Assembly: GCA_030550455.1 (NCBI GenBank)
Contig: JAUQPH010000001.1
Span: forward strand, 190,259 to 254,258
DNA length: 64,000 nt
Origin: Thermoproteota archaeon
Lineage (GTDB): Archaea; Thermoproteota; Thermoprotei_A; Sulfolobales; NBVN01
Direction of reading: 5' to 3'
The notes below the pieces were generated by a model that was not told the origin of the DNA, made no database searches, and was given only the letters and a program-made list of their open reading frames with translations. This document shows, in pieces, positions 55,564-64,000 of the stretch (the stretch's first letter is position 1; each line of letters starts with the position of its first letter). A program made the position numbers and the translations under genes.

Positions 55564-55860
55564 TTAGATACCCTCATCTTGTGCGCCGAGGAATGAGTTA
55601 ATACACGCTATAGCGTTTCTGTCTCCTGTGACCCCGCACCTGAAGCATCTTAGTACTCTACTACCCCCGTCTTCGAGCCTGTCCCGCGTTTAGGGTGTGT
55701 GGACGACGCCTTTCTTTGGTTAACGTGTGTAGCCTCAAGCGTTATAGAAATATAGGAGGGGGGCTGCGTCCTTCACTCATTAAGGAAAGGTCGGGAGAGA
55801 GTTAACCAGTTCCACGGGAAAGAAGTCTATGAGCTAATCATTGCGGAGAAGTAGGGAGTA
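55564..55860 (-). pseudogene. Decayed 3' part of a TnpB / IS605 OrfB gene
   Basis: Minus-strand pieces in shifting frames: PVELVNSLPTFP, LYFYNA, then VNQRKASSTHPKRG (the VxxxxTSxTCPxCG segment with cysteines lost), and LRCFRCGVTGDRNAIACINS, the second zinc-finger half followed by the DRD-like catalytic motif (here DRN) and AxxN. It ends at TAA 55564. At least two frameshifts and several stops are present. The N-terminal two thirds are absent. Confidence 0.6.
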
Positions 55861-56199
55861 AATACCATCTGATAAAAACGATATGAAACCCGAAACAGTT
55901 GCGTAAGGCGGAGATCGAGACGCACAAAAGAGTGAGTGGGGATAGATCCTGAGCGATCCCGGAACTATGTGCGTAAGCCTTTAAAGTGCCCGCTGAGACC
56001 TGAAGTCGGGAGCATCAATAAATAAGCCTTAGTTAATACGCTCCTATCAGTATTCGCTGACGAAGTCCTAGCTTAGTATCAGTGCCTTGTAACCGCCTTG
56101 CTATCAAAGGTAACGTAGCTTCCGAGCTAGAGAAGTGTCAAGATAGTGTTCGTAACTGTTTTGATGCGTTAGGTTTATAAAGGCTTTGTAGGACTTTTT
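55861..56199. other. Decayed DNA between TnpB relic and repeat copy C
   Basis: No gene. It may hold more of the decayed TnpB, but no motif could be recognised. Confidence 0.35.
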
Positions 56200-56386
56200 C
56201 ACGATGATGGGAGGTACTTCAAGCCAACTAAAGGTAGAGCTAGACGTGAGCTCCGTGTCGTTGGGCTCGAAAGGTGCCCATGACTCCTGCGTGGAGTGGT
56301 CGGTGATCACGGTGAACCGCAGGGCTGAGGCACAACCCGTCCTAGGAAAACCTACAAAACCTAGAGCGGGAAACGGTCTAGGCTAG
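56200..56386 (+). repeat. Diverged repeat member C
   Basis: Shares the 3' box of copies A and B (CCTAGGAAAACCTAC at 56341, followed by GCGGGAAACGGT) and a TATA-like TTTATAAAGG at 56172-56181, just before this interval. The middle 130 bp cannot be aligned by eye. Confidence 0.45.
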
Positions 56387-56600
56387 TAGCTCTAGTACAC
56401 TTAAACACCACACAGGTTTACTCGGATTCTTGAGGACCTGTCGTAGGAGACGTGAGGGCATATATAAGCGTATTTCATCGTTTAAGATGTCGCCTCCAGT
56501 AAAAGTGATTAGGTCCTGATTTGCGAAGCCATAGCAGTAAGCTTGAAGACTGTAATGGTGTGGTAATAGAACGATAGCTCTTCATTAGTTGGTGGGAACG

Positions 56601-58196
56601 ATGGGGAGAATCGTTGTGCTAGTTTTAGTAATCTTAGTGGCCGTGCCCACACTATCGACTATCGTGGAAGCTACTTCTGTTACCAAGGTCAGGGCGGTAG
56701 TGGCCGTGCATCAAGGGTTTGACCTAAGAAAGGTCAAAGCTGTCTTAGGGCAGTTTGGGACGGTAGAGAAAGAGATACCTGAGATAGGGGTCGTAGTTCT
56801 GTCAGTACCGAAGAACACTGTCGAGCGCCTGCGGGGACTCGCTTTCGCTAGGTACGTTGAGGAAGACGTAGTGCTCGAGGTAGGTAGTAAGTCCTCTAGT
56901 AAGTCTTCGGGAGTTAGTAGACCTAGAGTAAGTATAACTGACTACACGAAGGAGGTTACAGTCACCGTTGAGGGTCTGGGTGAGGTATCCTTCACTATCA
57001 AGAACGTAGGTAAAGTGGACGTCTCGGTTATCGTAGAGCTACGAAACGAGAGAGGTATAGCTGTCGCGAGAACGGACACCGTAGCTCTACCACCGAGCTC
57101 AAGCTACTCAGGAAGGCTAGAGTTTACAGCACCGAGTGCGGCGGGCACCTACAGCTGGACACTAGCAGTAGTAGACTCCAGTAGTCAGAGTACTGTTTAC
57201 GCATCAGCTACCGTAACCGTAAGAGTTGTGACACCCTCCTCGGAGACCCCGAGCTCACCCTCGGACTCGACGTACAGTGACACAATCGGGTGGAACGTCC
57301 AGATGATCAACGCTACTAAGGTCTGGGCGATGAGTGTCCAGTACGGTGACTCAGCATACGGGTACAGCGTAGTAGTTCAGCTAGCCATAGTGGACACAGG
57401 TGTAGACTACACGCACCAAGACCTCACCGGTGCTGTAGTGTGGTGTGTTGCTTCGTTAAGTGGCACTCTCTACAGAGGTAGCGACCTATCTCAGTGTGCT
57501 GACCCGAACGGGCATGGAACACACGTAGCCGGGATAGCCGCCGCTAGATTAAACAACTGGGGTATCGCCGGTGTCGCTCCTAAGGTAGTTCTGTACGCTG
57601 TTAGAGTCTTCGACTCCTCGGGGAAGGGATACGCGAGCGACATAGCTCTAGGCATAATCGAGGCGGTGAAGGGACCTGACGGAGTTGTCGGTACGGAGGA
57701 CGACGCCGACGTCGTCTCGATGTCCTTTGGTGGACCTTCTAGCTCTGTAGTCTACGACGCTATTAGGTACGCCTATACTGCTGGAGCAGTCCTGGTTGCG
57801 GCATCCGGTAACTCCGGTGGCTCAACCCCGCTCTGCCCTGCCTGCTACCCGGAGGTAATAGCTGTTGGAGCTGTCGATAGGTACTACACCGTCCCCAGCT
57901 GGAGCAATAGGAACCCGGACGTAGTGGCACCGGGGTCCGGGGTGCTTTCGACGTGGATAGGAAACAAGCACGTCGTAGCGAGCGGTACCAGCATGGCTTG
58001 CCCACACGTATCAGCCGCCGTCGCACTAGCTCAAGCGGTAAGGCTTGCTTCAGGTAGGCAGAAGCTCGCACCAGCACAGATGATAGACTTAGTTAGGTCT
58101 ACAGCTGTAGACCTAGGTCTTCCAGGCTACGACCAGGAGACCGGCTACGGACTAGTAGACGCATACAGCCTAGTACTAAGGTCGTTAAACCTCTAG
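56601..58196 (+). CDS. Secreted subtilisin-like protease with inserted beta domain
   Basis: A 531-residue S8 protease. Signal peptide at residues 1-25, an I9-type propeptide (VRAVVAVHQGFDLRKVKAVL ... FARYVEED) to about 85, then a beta-sandwich of about 105 residues (CARDB-like: VSFTIKNVGKVDVSVIVEL) before a Ser/Pro-rich linker. The catalytic domain has D265 (IVDTGVDYTHQD), H305 (NGHGTHVAGIAA) and S464 (SGTSMACPHVSAA). The sandwich between propeptide and catalytic domain is unusual. GGTGGG upstream supports ATG 56601 over GTG 56589. Confidence 0.93.
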   Translation: MGRIVVLVLVILVAVPTLSTIVEATSVTKVRAVVAVHQGFDLRKVKAVLGQFGTVEKEIPEIGVVVLSVPKNTVERLRGLAFARYVEEDVVLEVGSKSSSKSSGVSRPRVSITDYTKEVTVTVEGLGEVSFTIKNVGKVDVSVIVELRNERGIAVARTDTVALPPSSSYSGRLEFTAPSAAGTYSWTLAVVDSSSQSTVYASATVTVRVVTPSSETPSSPSDSTYSDTIGWNVQMINATKVWAMSVQYGDSAYGYSVVVQLAIVDTGVDYTHQDLTGAVVWCVASLSGTLYRGSDLSQCADPNGHGTHVAGIAAARLNNWGIAGVAPKVVLYAVRVFDSSGKGYASDIALGIIEAVKGPDGVVGTEDDADVVSMSFGGPSSSVVYDAIRYAYTAGAVLVAASGNSGGSTPLCPACYPEVIAVGAVDRYYTVPSWSNRNPDVVAPGSGVLSTWIGNKHVVASGTSMACPHVSAAVALAQAVRLASGRQKLAPAQMIDLVRSTAVDLGLPGYDQETGYGLVDAYSLVLRSLNL

Positions 58197-58250
58197 GTGG
58201 AAACCTCAAGCCATTTTTTGCTCGCACAACTAGTTGCTAAGAGAGATCCA

Positions 58251-58473
58251 ACCGTTTCCCGCCCTAGGTTTCTTTAGTTTTTCCTAGGGTGGATTATCAC
58301 GTTCACCGAACTCCCTCTCCACGTTCTGCCGTGGGTCTCGGAAGCCCGGGGTCACAAAAGCATCTATACGTGCTCATCGGTTTATAAACCCTGCTTGACT
58401 TGATCACACCAAGAGCTCTAAGCACCCTAGAGAAACCAATAAGAACTAAAGAAAAGAAACAGCTCCCGAACCC
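58251..58473 (-). repeat. Repeat copy B, inverted relative to copy A
   Basis: Reads on the minus strand as copy A: a GGGTTCGGGAGCTGTTTCTT segment equal to the last nucS codons, GGTGCTTAGAGCTCTT, a perfect palindrome GGTTTATAAACC (58379-58390), hairpins GGG..CCC and CCACG..CGTGG, and the 3' box. Here there is no nucS gene attached; the region upstream does not read as NucS. It lies between the subtilase and the antiporter gene, filling the 370-bp gap. Confidence 0.75.
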
Positions 58474-58569
58474 TCTCCAAGTCTTCAGAATGTTATATCA
58501 CAATAACCAAGTGGTTGGGTGAGGGAGCTGACCTACTTTACTGTATGTGCGCAAATTCTATTTGAGAGG

Positions 58570-59709
58570 CTATGTAAGCACTTGAAACGCTTTAGAAACA
58601 GACCTTCTGCTAAGTGTTACCAGTGCCGTTGAAATAGGGTAAGTTAAGAGAGATATTATGATTAATGCCGTAAATTCTTCAGCTGTAAATAAGTTAGATT
58701 TTAGTGCTGTTAAAGCTATTGCTGACTCTAGAGAGCCCCTGACCGTAATTAGTGCTGCTACTTCACGAACGCTAAGAGGGGTCACGAGATTCATTTTCTT
58801 TAATAATAATGTAGCTGCGTGTTTCCCTATTACAGCCCCGAGTAAGCCTAACCAAACTAGCTGCGTGCTAGCCCCAGATATGCTAACTCCTAGCCCTATG
58901 TACGTAAACACTAAGGGTAGAAACACTAAGCTGTTGACGTGTTCCAGTCCATCAACTAAGGCTTCAACGTTTCTAGCTACTTTTAAAAGCGGATCACCTG
59001 AAGATGCTGCTGAGCTTAGTGATATGCCAACTATGTATCCCCCCACTAGTGGTCCAATATTATCTGCTGTTAAAGCGACAAGAATAAAGAGGATTGCTAT
59101 GGATACGGTGTTAAGTATAGCACGATCAACATTCTTCCTTAAAAACACGCTGAGGAATGTTGTGACACCTGCTATAACTGCGGCAGAGACTAGTATCCCG
59201 TAAGTCTGCTGGGTACCCATAAGCGCTAGAACTACAGCAGATAGCAAGAGTACTGCGATATCGTCTCCGATCGATATCTCTAAAGCGACCTCTGCGTCGC
59301 TCTTATGCTTAGTGTACCTAGACAAGCTTAATACCCCCTCGGTAGCAGTATTAGCTAGCAGTATACTCATTAAAAAGCTCTTAATGAGGTCGCCTGTTAG
59401 GAGAACTAGGAGTGTGTAAACAGTTGCCGCAGAGACACTAACGTTGACTAAAGATACTAGCGCGATTCTCTTTATGTTGTCTCGCCTGATCTTAGATGAC
59501 AGTCCAGCGTGGAGACCTACGAAAACTAGTGAAAAGCTGACTAAGTTCTCCCAGACTATTCCGGAGGTGTCGGAAAGAGTAGACCGTAACAGAATGCCAA
59601 CAGCTATGTAGGCTGGTATCGGAGGTAGCTTAAGCAGTAGGAGAGGTAGAGAAGCCACGTGAGATAGTGCGACACAGAGTAATATTAGAGCTAGCTCTCC
59701 AAGCACCAT
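58570..59709 (-). CDS. Cation:proton antiporter, CPA2/KefB type
   Basis: A 379-residue membrane protein with about 11-12 helices. The family motifs are LLLLKLPPIPAYIAVGILL, SFSLVFVGLHAGLS, ALEISIGDDIAVLLLSAVVL (with the conserved paired aspartates) and ALITVRGSLESAIALTAL. It exchanges Na+ or K+ for H+. No cytoplasmic RCK domain is present. Confidence 0.92.
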   Translation of the reverse strand: MVLGELALILLCVALSHVASLPLLLLKLPPIPAYIAVGILLRSTLSDTSGIVWENLVSFSLVFVGLHAGLSSKIRRDNIKRIALVSLVNVSVSAATVYTLLVLLTGDLIKSFLMSILLANTATEGVLSLSRYTKHKSDAEVALEISIGDDIAVLLLSAVVLALMGTQQTYGILVSAAVIAGVTTFLSVFLRKNVDRAILNTVSIAILFILVALTADNIGPLVGGYIVGISLSSAASSGDPLLKVARNVEALVDGLEHVNSLVFLPLVFTYIGLGVSISGASTQLVWLGLLGAVIGKHAATLLLKKMNLVTPLSVREVAALITVRGSLESAIALTALKSNLFTAEEFTALIIISLLTYPISTALVTLSRRSVSKAFQVLT

Positions 59710-59731
59710 TCTACAGTCTGTCTAGTTTTAT

Positions 59732-59989
59732 TTAATCTTTTTCAGCTATAACGTAATCTATGCTGTGGATAACGCCCCCGGCTTTCTCTATGATATCTCT
59801 TACTTCAGAAAAGTCTATACTGTTACCCTCAATAGTGACATTGAGAGTTATGGTCTCCACATCTACTTCACTTACGTTAATCGATATTCTGCTTACACCA
59901 TTTAGTCTAACAATCATCTCGGCAAGTTCTACTAGAGATGTGCCTTTTATAGTCTTTAACACATCGAGAACTATCTTTTTGAGGGGCAT
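59732..59989 (-). CDS. DUF211 family protein
   Basis: An 85-residue protein with an MPLKKIVLDVLKTIKGTSLV start, GVSRISINVSEVDVETITL and ending DYVIAEKD, the archaeal DUF211 pattern (ferredoxin-like fold, forms oligomers). Role unknown. It lies 22 bp upstream of the antiporter and may be co-transcribed with it; DUF211 genes often neighbour transporters. Confidence 0.85.
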   Translation of the reverse strand: MPLKKIVLDVLKTIKGTSLVELAEMIVRLNGVSRISINVSEVDVETITLNVTIEGNSIDFSEVRDIIEKAGGVIHSIDYVIAEKD

Positions 59990-60001
59990 TTCAGTATACC
60001 A

Positions 60002-60187
60002 CTACTTAATTCTAACTCTGTTTACTTTCTTAGATGCCCATGAGTACCTCCTAAGCCTCCTACTCCTCCCAAAACCACAGGCAGCGCAGTAACCTTTAGC
60101 TACGTTATACGAGTGTCTCCCACATCTTCTACACCTTATGTGAGTTTTCCCCTTGCTTCTCTTACCCATCGAAGGAGTGCCCTTCAC
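60002..60187 (-). CDS. rpl37e: 50S ribosomal protein eL37 (L37e)
   Basis: A 61-residue protein: [20 protein letters not shown], then [18 protein letters not shown]. The CxxC pairs bind zinc. The true start may be M7 (MGKRSKGK), giving 55 residues. It follows the LSm gene by 4 bp, a conserved archaeal pair. Confidence 0.95.
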   Translation of the reverse strand: MKGTPSMGKRSKGKTHIRCRRCGRHSYNVAKGYCAACGFGRSRRLRRYSWASKKVNRVRIK

Positions 60188-60191
60188 GTTC

Positions 60192-60419
60192 TCACCCGGT
60201 GGTTGCTGGAGATATCATCACTATGTTTTCTCCTCTTATTACTACCGTACCTAGTCTCCTAGGTTTGTTTTCTACAAGCTCGTAAGCATCTTCTAGTACG
60301 ATATTCAAGTGTTGGTCGAAGCCCTTAAGTTTTCCTCTAACTAACTCGCTCGACCTCAGCTTTACTAGCACGTCTTGACCTAAGTTCTCACCCAGTAAGC
60401 GCTGAGCAGCATCGCTCAT
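60192..60419 (-). CDS. Sm-like protein (LSm / SmAP)
   Basis: A 75-residue Sm-fold protein with Sm1 motif [29 protein letters not shown] and Sm2 [13 protein letters not shown]. Forms heptameric RNA-binding rings. GGAGGG precedes the ATG at 60419. Confidence 0.95.
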   Translation of the reverse strand: MSDAAQRLLGENLGQDVLVKLRSSELVRGKLKGFDQHLNIVLEDAYELVENKPRRLGTVVIRGENIVMISPATTG

Positions 60420-60448
60420 AGCAGACCCTCCAAATTCGTATGATAAAG

Positions 60449-60457
60449 CTTATAAAC
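60449..60457 (-). promoter_or_regulatory. TATA-like box for the LSm-eL37 operon
   Basis: GTTTATAAG on the minus strand lies about 33 bp upstream of the LSm ATG, in front of the ribosome-binding GGAGGG. Confidence 0.55.
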
Positions 60458-60509
60458 CTTAATCAAAGGTTGCAACCCGAAAGCCTCGTCCTTTAGGGCG
60501 GGGAGGAGG

Positions 60510-61046
60510 TCAGACTTTCCCGAACTTCTTTAATACTTCAAGAGACGCTTTCCATATGTCGTCACCTGCGTAGTGTAAGTTCTTCAAGGCCTTACCCCTT
60601 CGCTTAGACACTACTTCACTGGAACTCATTAGTGCTTGAGTTACAGCAAGAGGTGTTTTTTCATCTCTAGACCATACGACTACGATAGCACCAACGTTAA
60701 AGTCGCTAACTCTCAGTATGCCTGGAGCCATAACATCTGCCCCGTTTAGTATCGGCTTCACGGCTCCCTCATCTACGACGGCATAGTGTGACGCCTCGAT
60801 CCCGGCCATCCTAGCAGAAACGAGTGTTGGAGCTAGCATTTCCCCACTCTTAAAGGCTGCTGGAACACCATCTACTACGTAGACTACTTCACTGTCGAAT
60901 ACGGCTACGTAAACTAGCGATGTAGGGCTCACTCCGATGCTTAAACAGACTTTAGGGTACAACTCGCAAAACCTCTCGATCAGTAGCTTAGAGTCTTTCC
61001 TCCTTAGCGCATTATAGGCTATCTTTATCGACACATGGGCCTCCAA
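60510..61046 (-). CDS. PUA-domain RNA-binding protein (DUF1947/MCT-1 like)
   Basis: A 178-residue protein. The N-terminal 90 residues contain the DUF1947-type segment VVYVVDGVPAAFKSGEMLAPTL, and residues 92-170 the PUA domain (YAVVDEGAVKPILNGADVMA, PGILRVSDFNVGAIVVV). Relatives bind tRNA or act in translation initiation (MCT-1/DENR). Exact role unknown. Confidence 0.85.
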   Translation of the reverse strand: MEAHVSIKIAYNALRRKDSKLLIERFCELYPKVCLSIGVSPTSLVYVAVFDSEVVYVVDGVPAAFKSGEMLAPTLVSARMAGIEASHYAVVDEGAVKPILNGADVMAPGILRVSDFNVGAIVVVWSRDEKTPLAVTQALMSSSEVVSKRRGKALKNLHYAGDDIWKASLEVLKKFGKV

Positions 61047-61087
61047 TACTTAAAGCTTAAAACCAGAGATATTAAATGTGTAAGAGG

Positions 61088-61161
<74 letters not shown>

Positions 61162-61205
61162 CCATTCACAGTTACTCTCAGTGGGTTTCTCGTACTATGT
61201 AGCTT

Positions 61206-61374
61206 TAGCTGCTAGTCTAGCTTCACTGATTTAATAGAACGTGTCTATGAGCTACTCTGCGAATACCTGAGAGAGTATATGGAACAGCACCTACCAACCC
61301 TACCTCGGAGATATAGGGAGGCAGTGAGCTTAAGAGACTTGGAGAACGTGTTGCCTAGTTCACGACTGTCCTAG
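61206..61374 (+). pseudogene. Short coding-like fragment after tRNA-Ala
   Basis: A plus frame reads LIERVYELLCEYLREYMEQH and LPRRYREAVSLRDLENVLPS, ending in TAG. It has no start codon before residue 20. The helical pattern looks coding; no family recognised. It overlaps the 3' end of the next gene. Confidence 0.3.
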
Positions 61375-62298
61375 CTGAACTACTCGTGTGAACGTATATC
61401 CAGAGAACTCATATACGATTTTTATTGCTGTAGCTCCAGTTACTGGCTTGCTTAGTTCTATTTCACTGCTTTCCTTAGGTTCCATTCGATTTATAGTTAA
61501 CCTTTGAACCGCTTGTGTACCACGTAGGAGCTTCAGCTCGATGTTGCTGGCCACGTAGTCACCTGAGTTAGTCAGTGTCAACCTGATTTTATCTGGCTCT
61601 ACTAAGATGCTGGATAGAGAGATGTCTGGTGGTTTACCGGTATATGCGTTTACGACCATGGCATACACGTTGATCGGTCCTGCGATATCCACTCTGTTGT
61701 CTAGAAGTAGTTCCGAGATCTCGAATGAGTTATTAATCTTCTTCGACGTACCACCGATAGTAATAGCCCCACCGCTTCCACGACCAACTATACTGATAAC
61801 AGAGAATCCGCGCTCACCTACCTGAAGGCTATATTCTTTCTCGACTCTCGATATGCCTAAGTAAACACCTACCCTGCTTTTGGATTCGTCGGGGAGGAGA
61901 GATACTAAACCTGTTGACTCTATGCGCACGTCTCTTGCGTGACACTTTACTAATAGCTCGATAGTGTTTGCGCCTTTAACAATGGGTGAAACGTCGGCGA
62001 CATACACGTAGTATAAGTCACCACGTATTTCGAGAAAGTGTTGCGGCTTGAACACTCTCGATACTTTTACTTCATTAACATAAACCCTCCAGTTGATGTC
62101 TTCAGCTCTGTCTTTTCCCCTTAAAACTAGGAAGAGTAGAGATGTGTCAGAGTTCTCCCTAATAGATATGGTATACCTAGCTGGGTACTCGAATGAGGAA
62201 CAAGTATGCGGGTACTGAGGACCTGCTGCTAACATAGCGTAGCCAGAGCGTTCATCACTTAAGTACTTCTCGAGTCCTGGCAACAACCTACGTCCCAA
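61360..62298 (-). CDS. Hypothetical beta-sandwich protein
   Basis: A 312-residue protein predicted largely beta. It has a cysteine at residue 33, AEDINWRVYVNEVKVSRVF and KGANTIELLVKCH (a carbohydrate-binding-like strand pattern), and a C-terminal immunoglobulin-like part (LTLTNSGDYVASNIELKLL). There is no signal peptide, so it is probably intracellular despite the surface-protein-like fold. No family recognised. Confidence 0.75.
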   Translation of the reverse strand: MGRRLLPGLEKYLSDERSGYAMLAAGPQYPHTCSSFEYPARYTISIRENSDTSLLFLVLRGKDRAEDINWRVYVNEVKVSRVFKPQHFLEIRGDLYYVYVADVSPIVKGANTIELLVKCHARDVRIESTGLVSLLPDESKSRVGVYLGISRVEKEYSLQVGERGFSVISIVGRGSGGAITIGGTSKKINNSFEISELLLDNRVDIAGPINVYAMVVNAYTGKPPDISLSSILVEPDKIRLTLTNSGDYVASNIELKLLRGTQAVQRLTINRMEPKESSEIELSKPVTGATAIKIVYEFSGYTFTRVVQLGQS

Positions 62299-62390
62299 AG
62301 ATTACACTATTTCACGCAGCTAAATAAGCTACGTACTACAGCATTGGCTTCTTCTCTATAACCCGGTTTTAAACGTTCTAGAACTAAGTC

Positions 62391-62398
62391 ATATATAA
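62391..62398 (+). promoter_or_regulatory. TATA-like box for thiC
   Basis: ATATATAA lies 21-28 bp upstream of the ATG at 62419, consistent with a leaderless or nearly leaderless message and leaving no room for a riboswitch. Confidence 0.55.
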
Positions 62399-62418
62399 GT
62401 AAGCTCATAGAACGTATC

Positions 62419-63771
62419 ATGGTTGAAACCTTGGGTGTGATAACTGAAGCAAGAAATAACAGCAACGTAGATGAGTTAGCCGACATAGCTAAGGCGGAGG
62501 GTGTGGACTACGAGACACTTAGGAGGAGGGTAAGTCTAGGTAGAGTAATTATCGTAAGAAACAGTAAGAGACCTAAAGTGAGGCCTACAGCAGTTGGAGA
62601 AGGATTGAGAACCAAGGTGAACGTAAACGTAGGAACAAGCGGTACGATAGTTAATGTTGACTTAGAGATAGAGAAAGCAAAGATAGCGGTAAAGCTTGGG
62701 GCAGACACGATAATGGACTTAAGCACAGGCGGTAATCTAGACGAGATTAGAGCGAGACTACTAGAGGCCTCTGGTGGAGTACCTTTTGGTACCGTACCTA
62801 CGTACCAGGCCTGGATCGAGGGTGTTAAGAAATACGGAGGTATTAGCATACCATCAGAGTGGTTTCTAGCAGTTGTAGAGAGGCACCTTAAGGATGGGGT
62901 GGACTTTATGACTATACATGCTGGAATTACCTTAGAACTAGCTAGAAAGTCCATAAAGAGCCGAAGGATTGCCCCAATAGTCAGTAGAGGTGGGAGTATG
63001 TTAGCTGTTTGGATGGTAGAGAATGGTGAGGAAAACCCCTACTTAAAGCATTGGGATTATCTAATAGAGCTGTTTAAGGAGTACGATGCCGTGATAAGCT
63101 TAGGTGATGCTCTAAGACCCGGTGCGACGGCCGATGCTCACGACGAGCTACAAATAGAGGAGCTACTGAACAACTCTAGGCTGGCTAGAGATGCTGTAAG
63201 TAGGGGTGTCCAGGTAATGATAGAGGGACCGGGGCACATGACTCTAGATAAAGTAGTCGCAGATGTAAGGCTAATGAAGTCTCTCAGTGGCGGTGTACCT
63301 TACTACGTACTCGGCCCACTAGTTACAGATATCGCCGTCGGGTACGACCACATAGCTTCAGCTATAGGAGCCGCTATAGCTGCTGCCGCAGGCGCAGACC
63401 TCATATGCTATCTCACACCTTCAGAGCACCTAGGTCTTCCAGGGGTAGAGCAAGTGAAGGAGGGTCTGATAGCGGCTAAAATAGCTGCTCATGCTGGTGA
63501 CTTAGTAAAGCTGGGTAAGAGGGCTGCTTATGAAGACGTAGAAATGAGTATTAGGAGGGCCTCTCTAGACTGGGACTACCAGTTATCGAGATCCTACGAC
63601 CCGGAGAAAGCCATGAAGCTGAAAACACAGTTCCAGCAAGATTTAAGTTCTTGCACTATGTGTGGACAGTATTGTGTCTTCATCTTGTTATCGAGATACT
63701 TAAGTGGGAGACAGCTAAATAAGGATGAGCTACTCGAGAAGTACGGTGAAGGCGGTAGCTTGGTGTGGTAG
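62419..63771 (+). CDS. thiC: Phosphomethylpyrimidine synthase ThiC
   Basis: A 450-residue ThiC. It converts aminoimidazole ribotide to hydroxymethylpyrimidine phosphate for thiamine using a radical SAM mechanism. Motifs: [69 protein letters not shown] and the C-terminal 4Fe-4S site CTMCGQYC (C-x2-C-x4-C). No other thiamine gene is in the window. Confidence 0.97.
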   Translation: MVETLGVITEARNNSNVDELADIAKAEGVDYETLRRRVSLGRVIIVRNSKRPKVRPTAVGEGLRTKVNVNVGTSGTIVNVDLEIEKAKIAVKLGADTIMDLSTGGNLDEIRARLLEASGGVPFGTVPTYQAWIEGVKKYGGISIPSEWFLAVVERHLKDGVDFMTIHAGITLELARKSIKSRRIAPIVSRGGSMLAVWMVENGEENPYLKHWDYLIELFKEYDAVISLGDALRPGATADAHDELQIEELLNNSRLARDAVSRGVQVMIEGPGHMTLDKVVADVRLMKSLSGGVPYYVLGPLVTDIAVGYDHIASAIGAAIAAAAGADLICYLTPSEHLGLPGVEQVKEGLIAAKIAAHAGDLVKLGKRAAYEDVEMSIRRASLDWDYQLSRSYDPEKAMKLKTQFQQDLSSCTMCGQYCVFILLSRYLSGRQLNKDELLEKYGEGGSLVW

Positions 63772-63772
63772 C

Positions 63773-64000
63773 ATGGATTGCGGTTCTTGCTCTTGGTTGT
63801 GGAGCACCTGGGTTAAAGCACCAGTGCTAGAGAACTCAGATATCTTAATAGTTTCAGCGTGTCTGCCCGTGGTTAACCCGAAGCTATTTACGCAACTATC
63901 GCAAGGTAGAACAGTACTGCTGGCCTGCCCCGAGCGTGAGAGCCCGACTCACTATGGTAAGATAGCGAGCATAATTAGATCATCAAAGCCGAGGAGGATC
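63773..64000 (+). CDS. Cys-rich protein after thiC, cut by window edge
   Basis: A frame open to the window end, beginning at ATG 63773 one base after the thiC stop. The first 76 residues contain MDCGSCSW, VSACLPVV and LLACPER. The regular cysteine spacing suggests a redox or Fe-S protein. GTG 63746 inside thiC is an alternative start. Family not recognised. Confidence 0.55.
   Translation, partial: MDCGSCSWLWSTWVKAPVLENSDILIVSACLPVVNPKLFTQLSQGRTVLLACPERESPTHYGKIASIIRSSKPRRI

Noticed and set aside
56204-56386. 60-codon frame inside repeat copy C
   Set aside because: The frame is not kept in copies A and B, which carry stops; the conserved element is the DNA, not a protein.
62399-62418. TPP riboswitch before thiC
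   Set aside because: TATA box to start codon leaves only about 20 bases; no room for a riboswitch.

Overview
The window is archaeal and most likely comes from a hyperthermophilic crenarchaeote (Thermoproteota), probably close to Desulfurococcales. This rests on TATA-like boxes 25-40 bp upstream of starts, many GTG/TTG starts, eL21, eL37, Rpo4, an Sm-like protein, NucS, Taw1, a crenarchaeal-type OB-fold SSB, class II LysRS, tungsten aldehyde:ferredoxin oxidoreductase, and tRNAs with very short introns after position 37. The genus cannot be fixed from this sequence. No rRNA, CRISPR array or replication origin was seen.

Layout. 1-1039: truncated serine beta-lactamase-like hydrolase, divergent from a DUF711 protein (1115-2167). 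2230-8906: Mrp/Mbh/Mbx-like cation antiporter module of nine genes, with two NuoN/MrpD-type subunits and no redox subunits. 9141-9570: decayed TnpB. 9989-10073: tRNA-Phe with an 11-nt intron, facing a methyltransferase whose frame runs through it. 10656-14454: small unknown genes, Taw1 (wyosine synthesis) and an AbrB-PhoU regulator. 14505-14579: tRNA-His. 14977-17540: unknown + Cas4-like + SfsA operon. 17529-23185: HAD phosphatase, a pseudogene, the eL21-Rpo4-DUF655-TrmJ operon, a DHH phosphoesterase and NucS. 23427-28560 (minus): ABC importer, polyferredoxin, tungsten AOR and a MoaD-like protein in one operon.

28752-28825: tRNA-Val. The next 10 kb look like a defence island: SF2 helicase, McrB, McrC, a beta-class DNA methyltransferase and a truncated downstream ORF that may be its lost endonuclease. 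They lie between stretches of decayed coding sequence. 37727-38344 is ferritin-like; 38877-43055 is a giant secreted subtilase. 43219-43317: tRNA-Leu(CAG) with intron. 43433-50212: phosphohexomutase, Trm112-like protein, Pth2 with three unknown genes, a DUF123 nuclease-like protein, SSB overlapping a PqqD-like gene, and LysRS. 50585-51695: three small genes, one a putative winged-helix regulator. 51689-55133: 2-oxoacid:ferredoxin oxidoreductase with a small zinc protein and a ferredoxin. 55134-56588: second TnpB relic and a repeat. 56601-58196: second subtilase. 58570-61046: CPA-type antiporter, DUF211, eL37, LSm and a PUA protein. 61088-61161: tRNA-Ala. 61360-64000: beta-rich unknown protein, ThiC and a truncated Cys-rich ORF.

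Functionally the window combines ferredoxin-linked metabolism (AOR, 2-oxoacid oxidoreductase, two ferredoxins), ion transport (Mrp-like module, CPA antiporter), peptide degradation (two subtilases feeding 2-oxoacid and aldehyde oxidation, by inference), RNA modification and translation, and DNA repair/defence. The least explained items are a roughly 225-bp repeat shared by the 3' end of nucS and a site 35 kb away, the Cas4/SfsA operon, the AOR-ABC operon, the SSB-PqqD pair, and many gene relics carrying in-frame stops.
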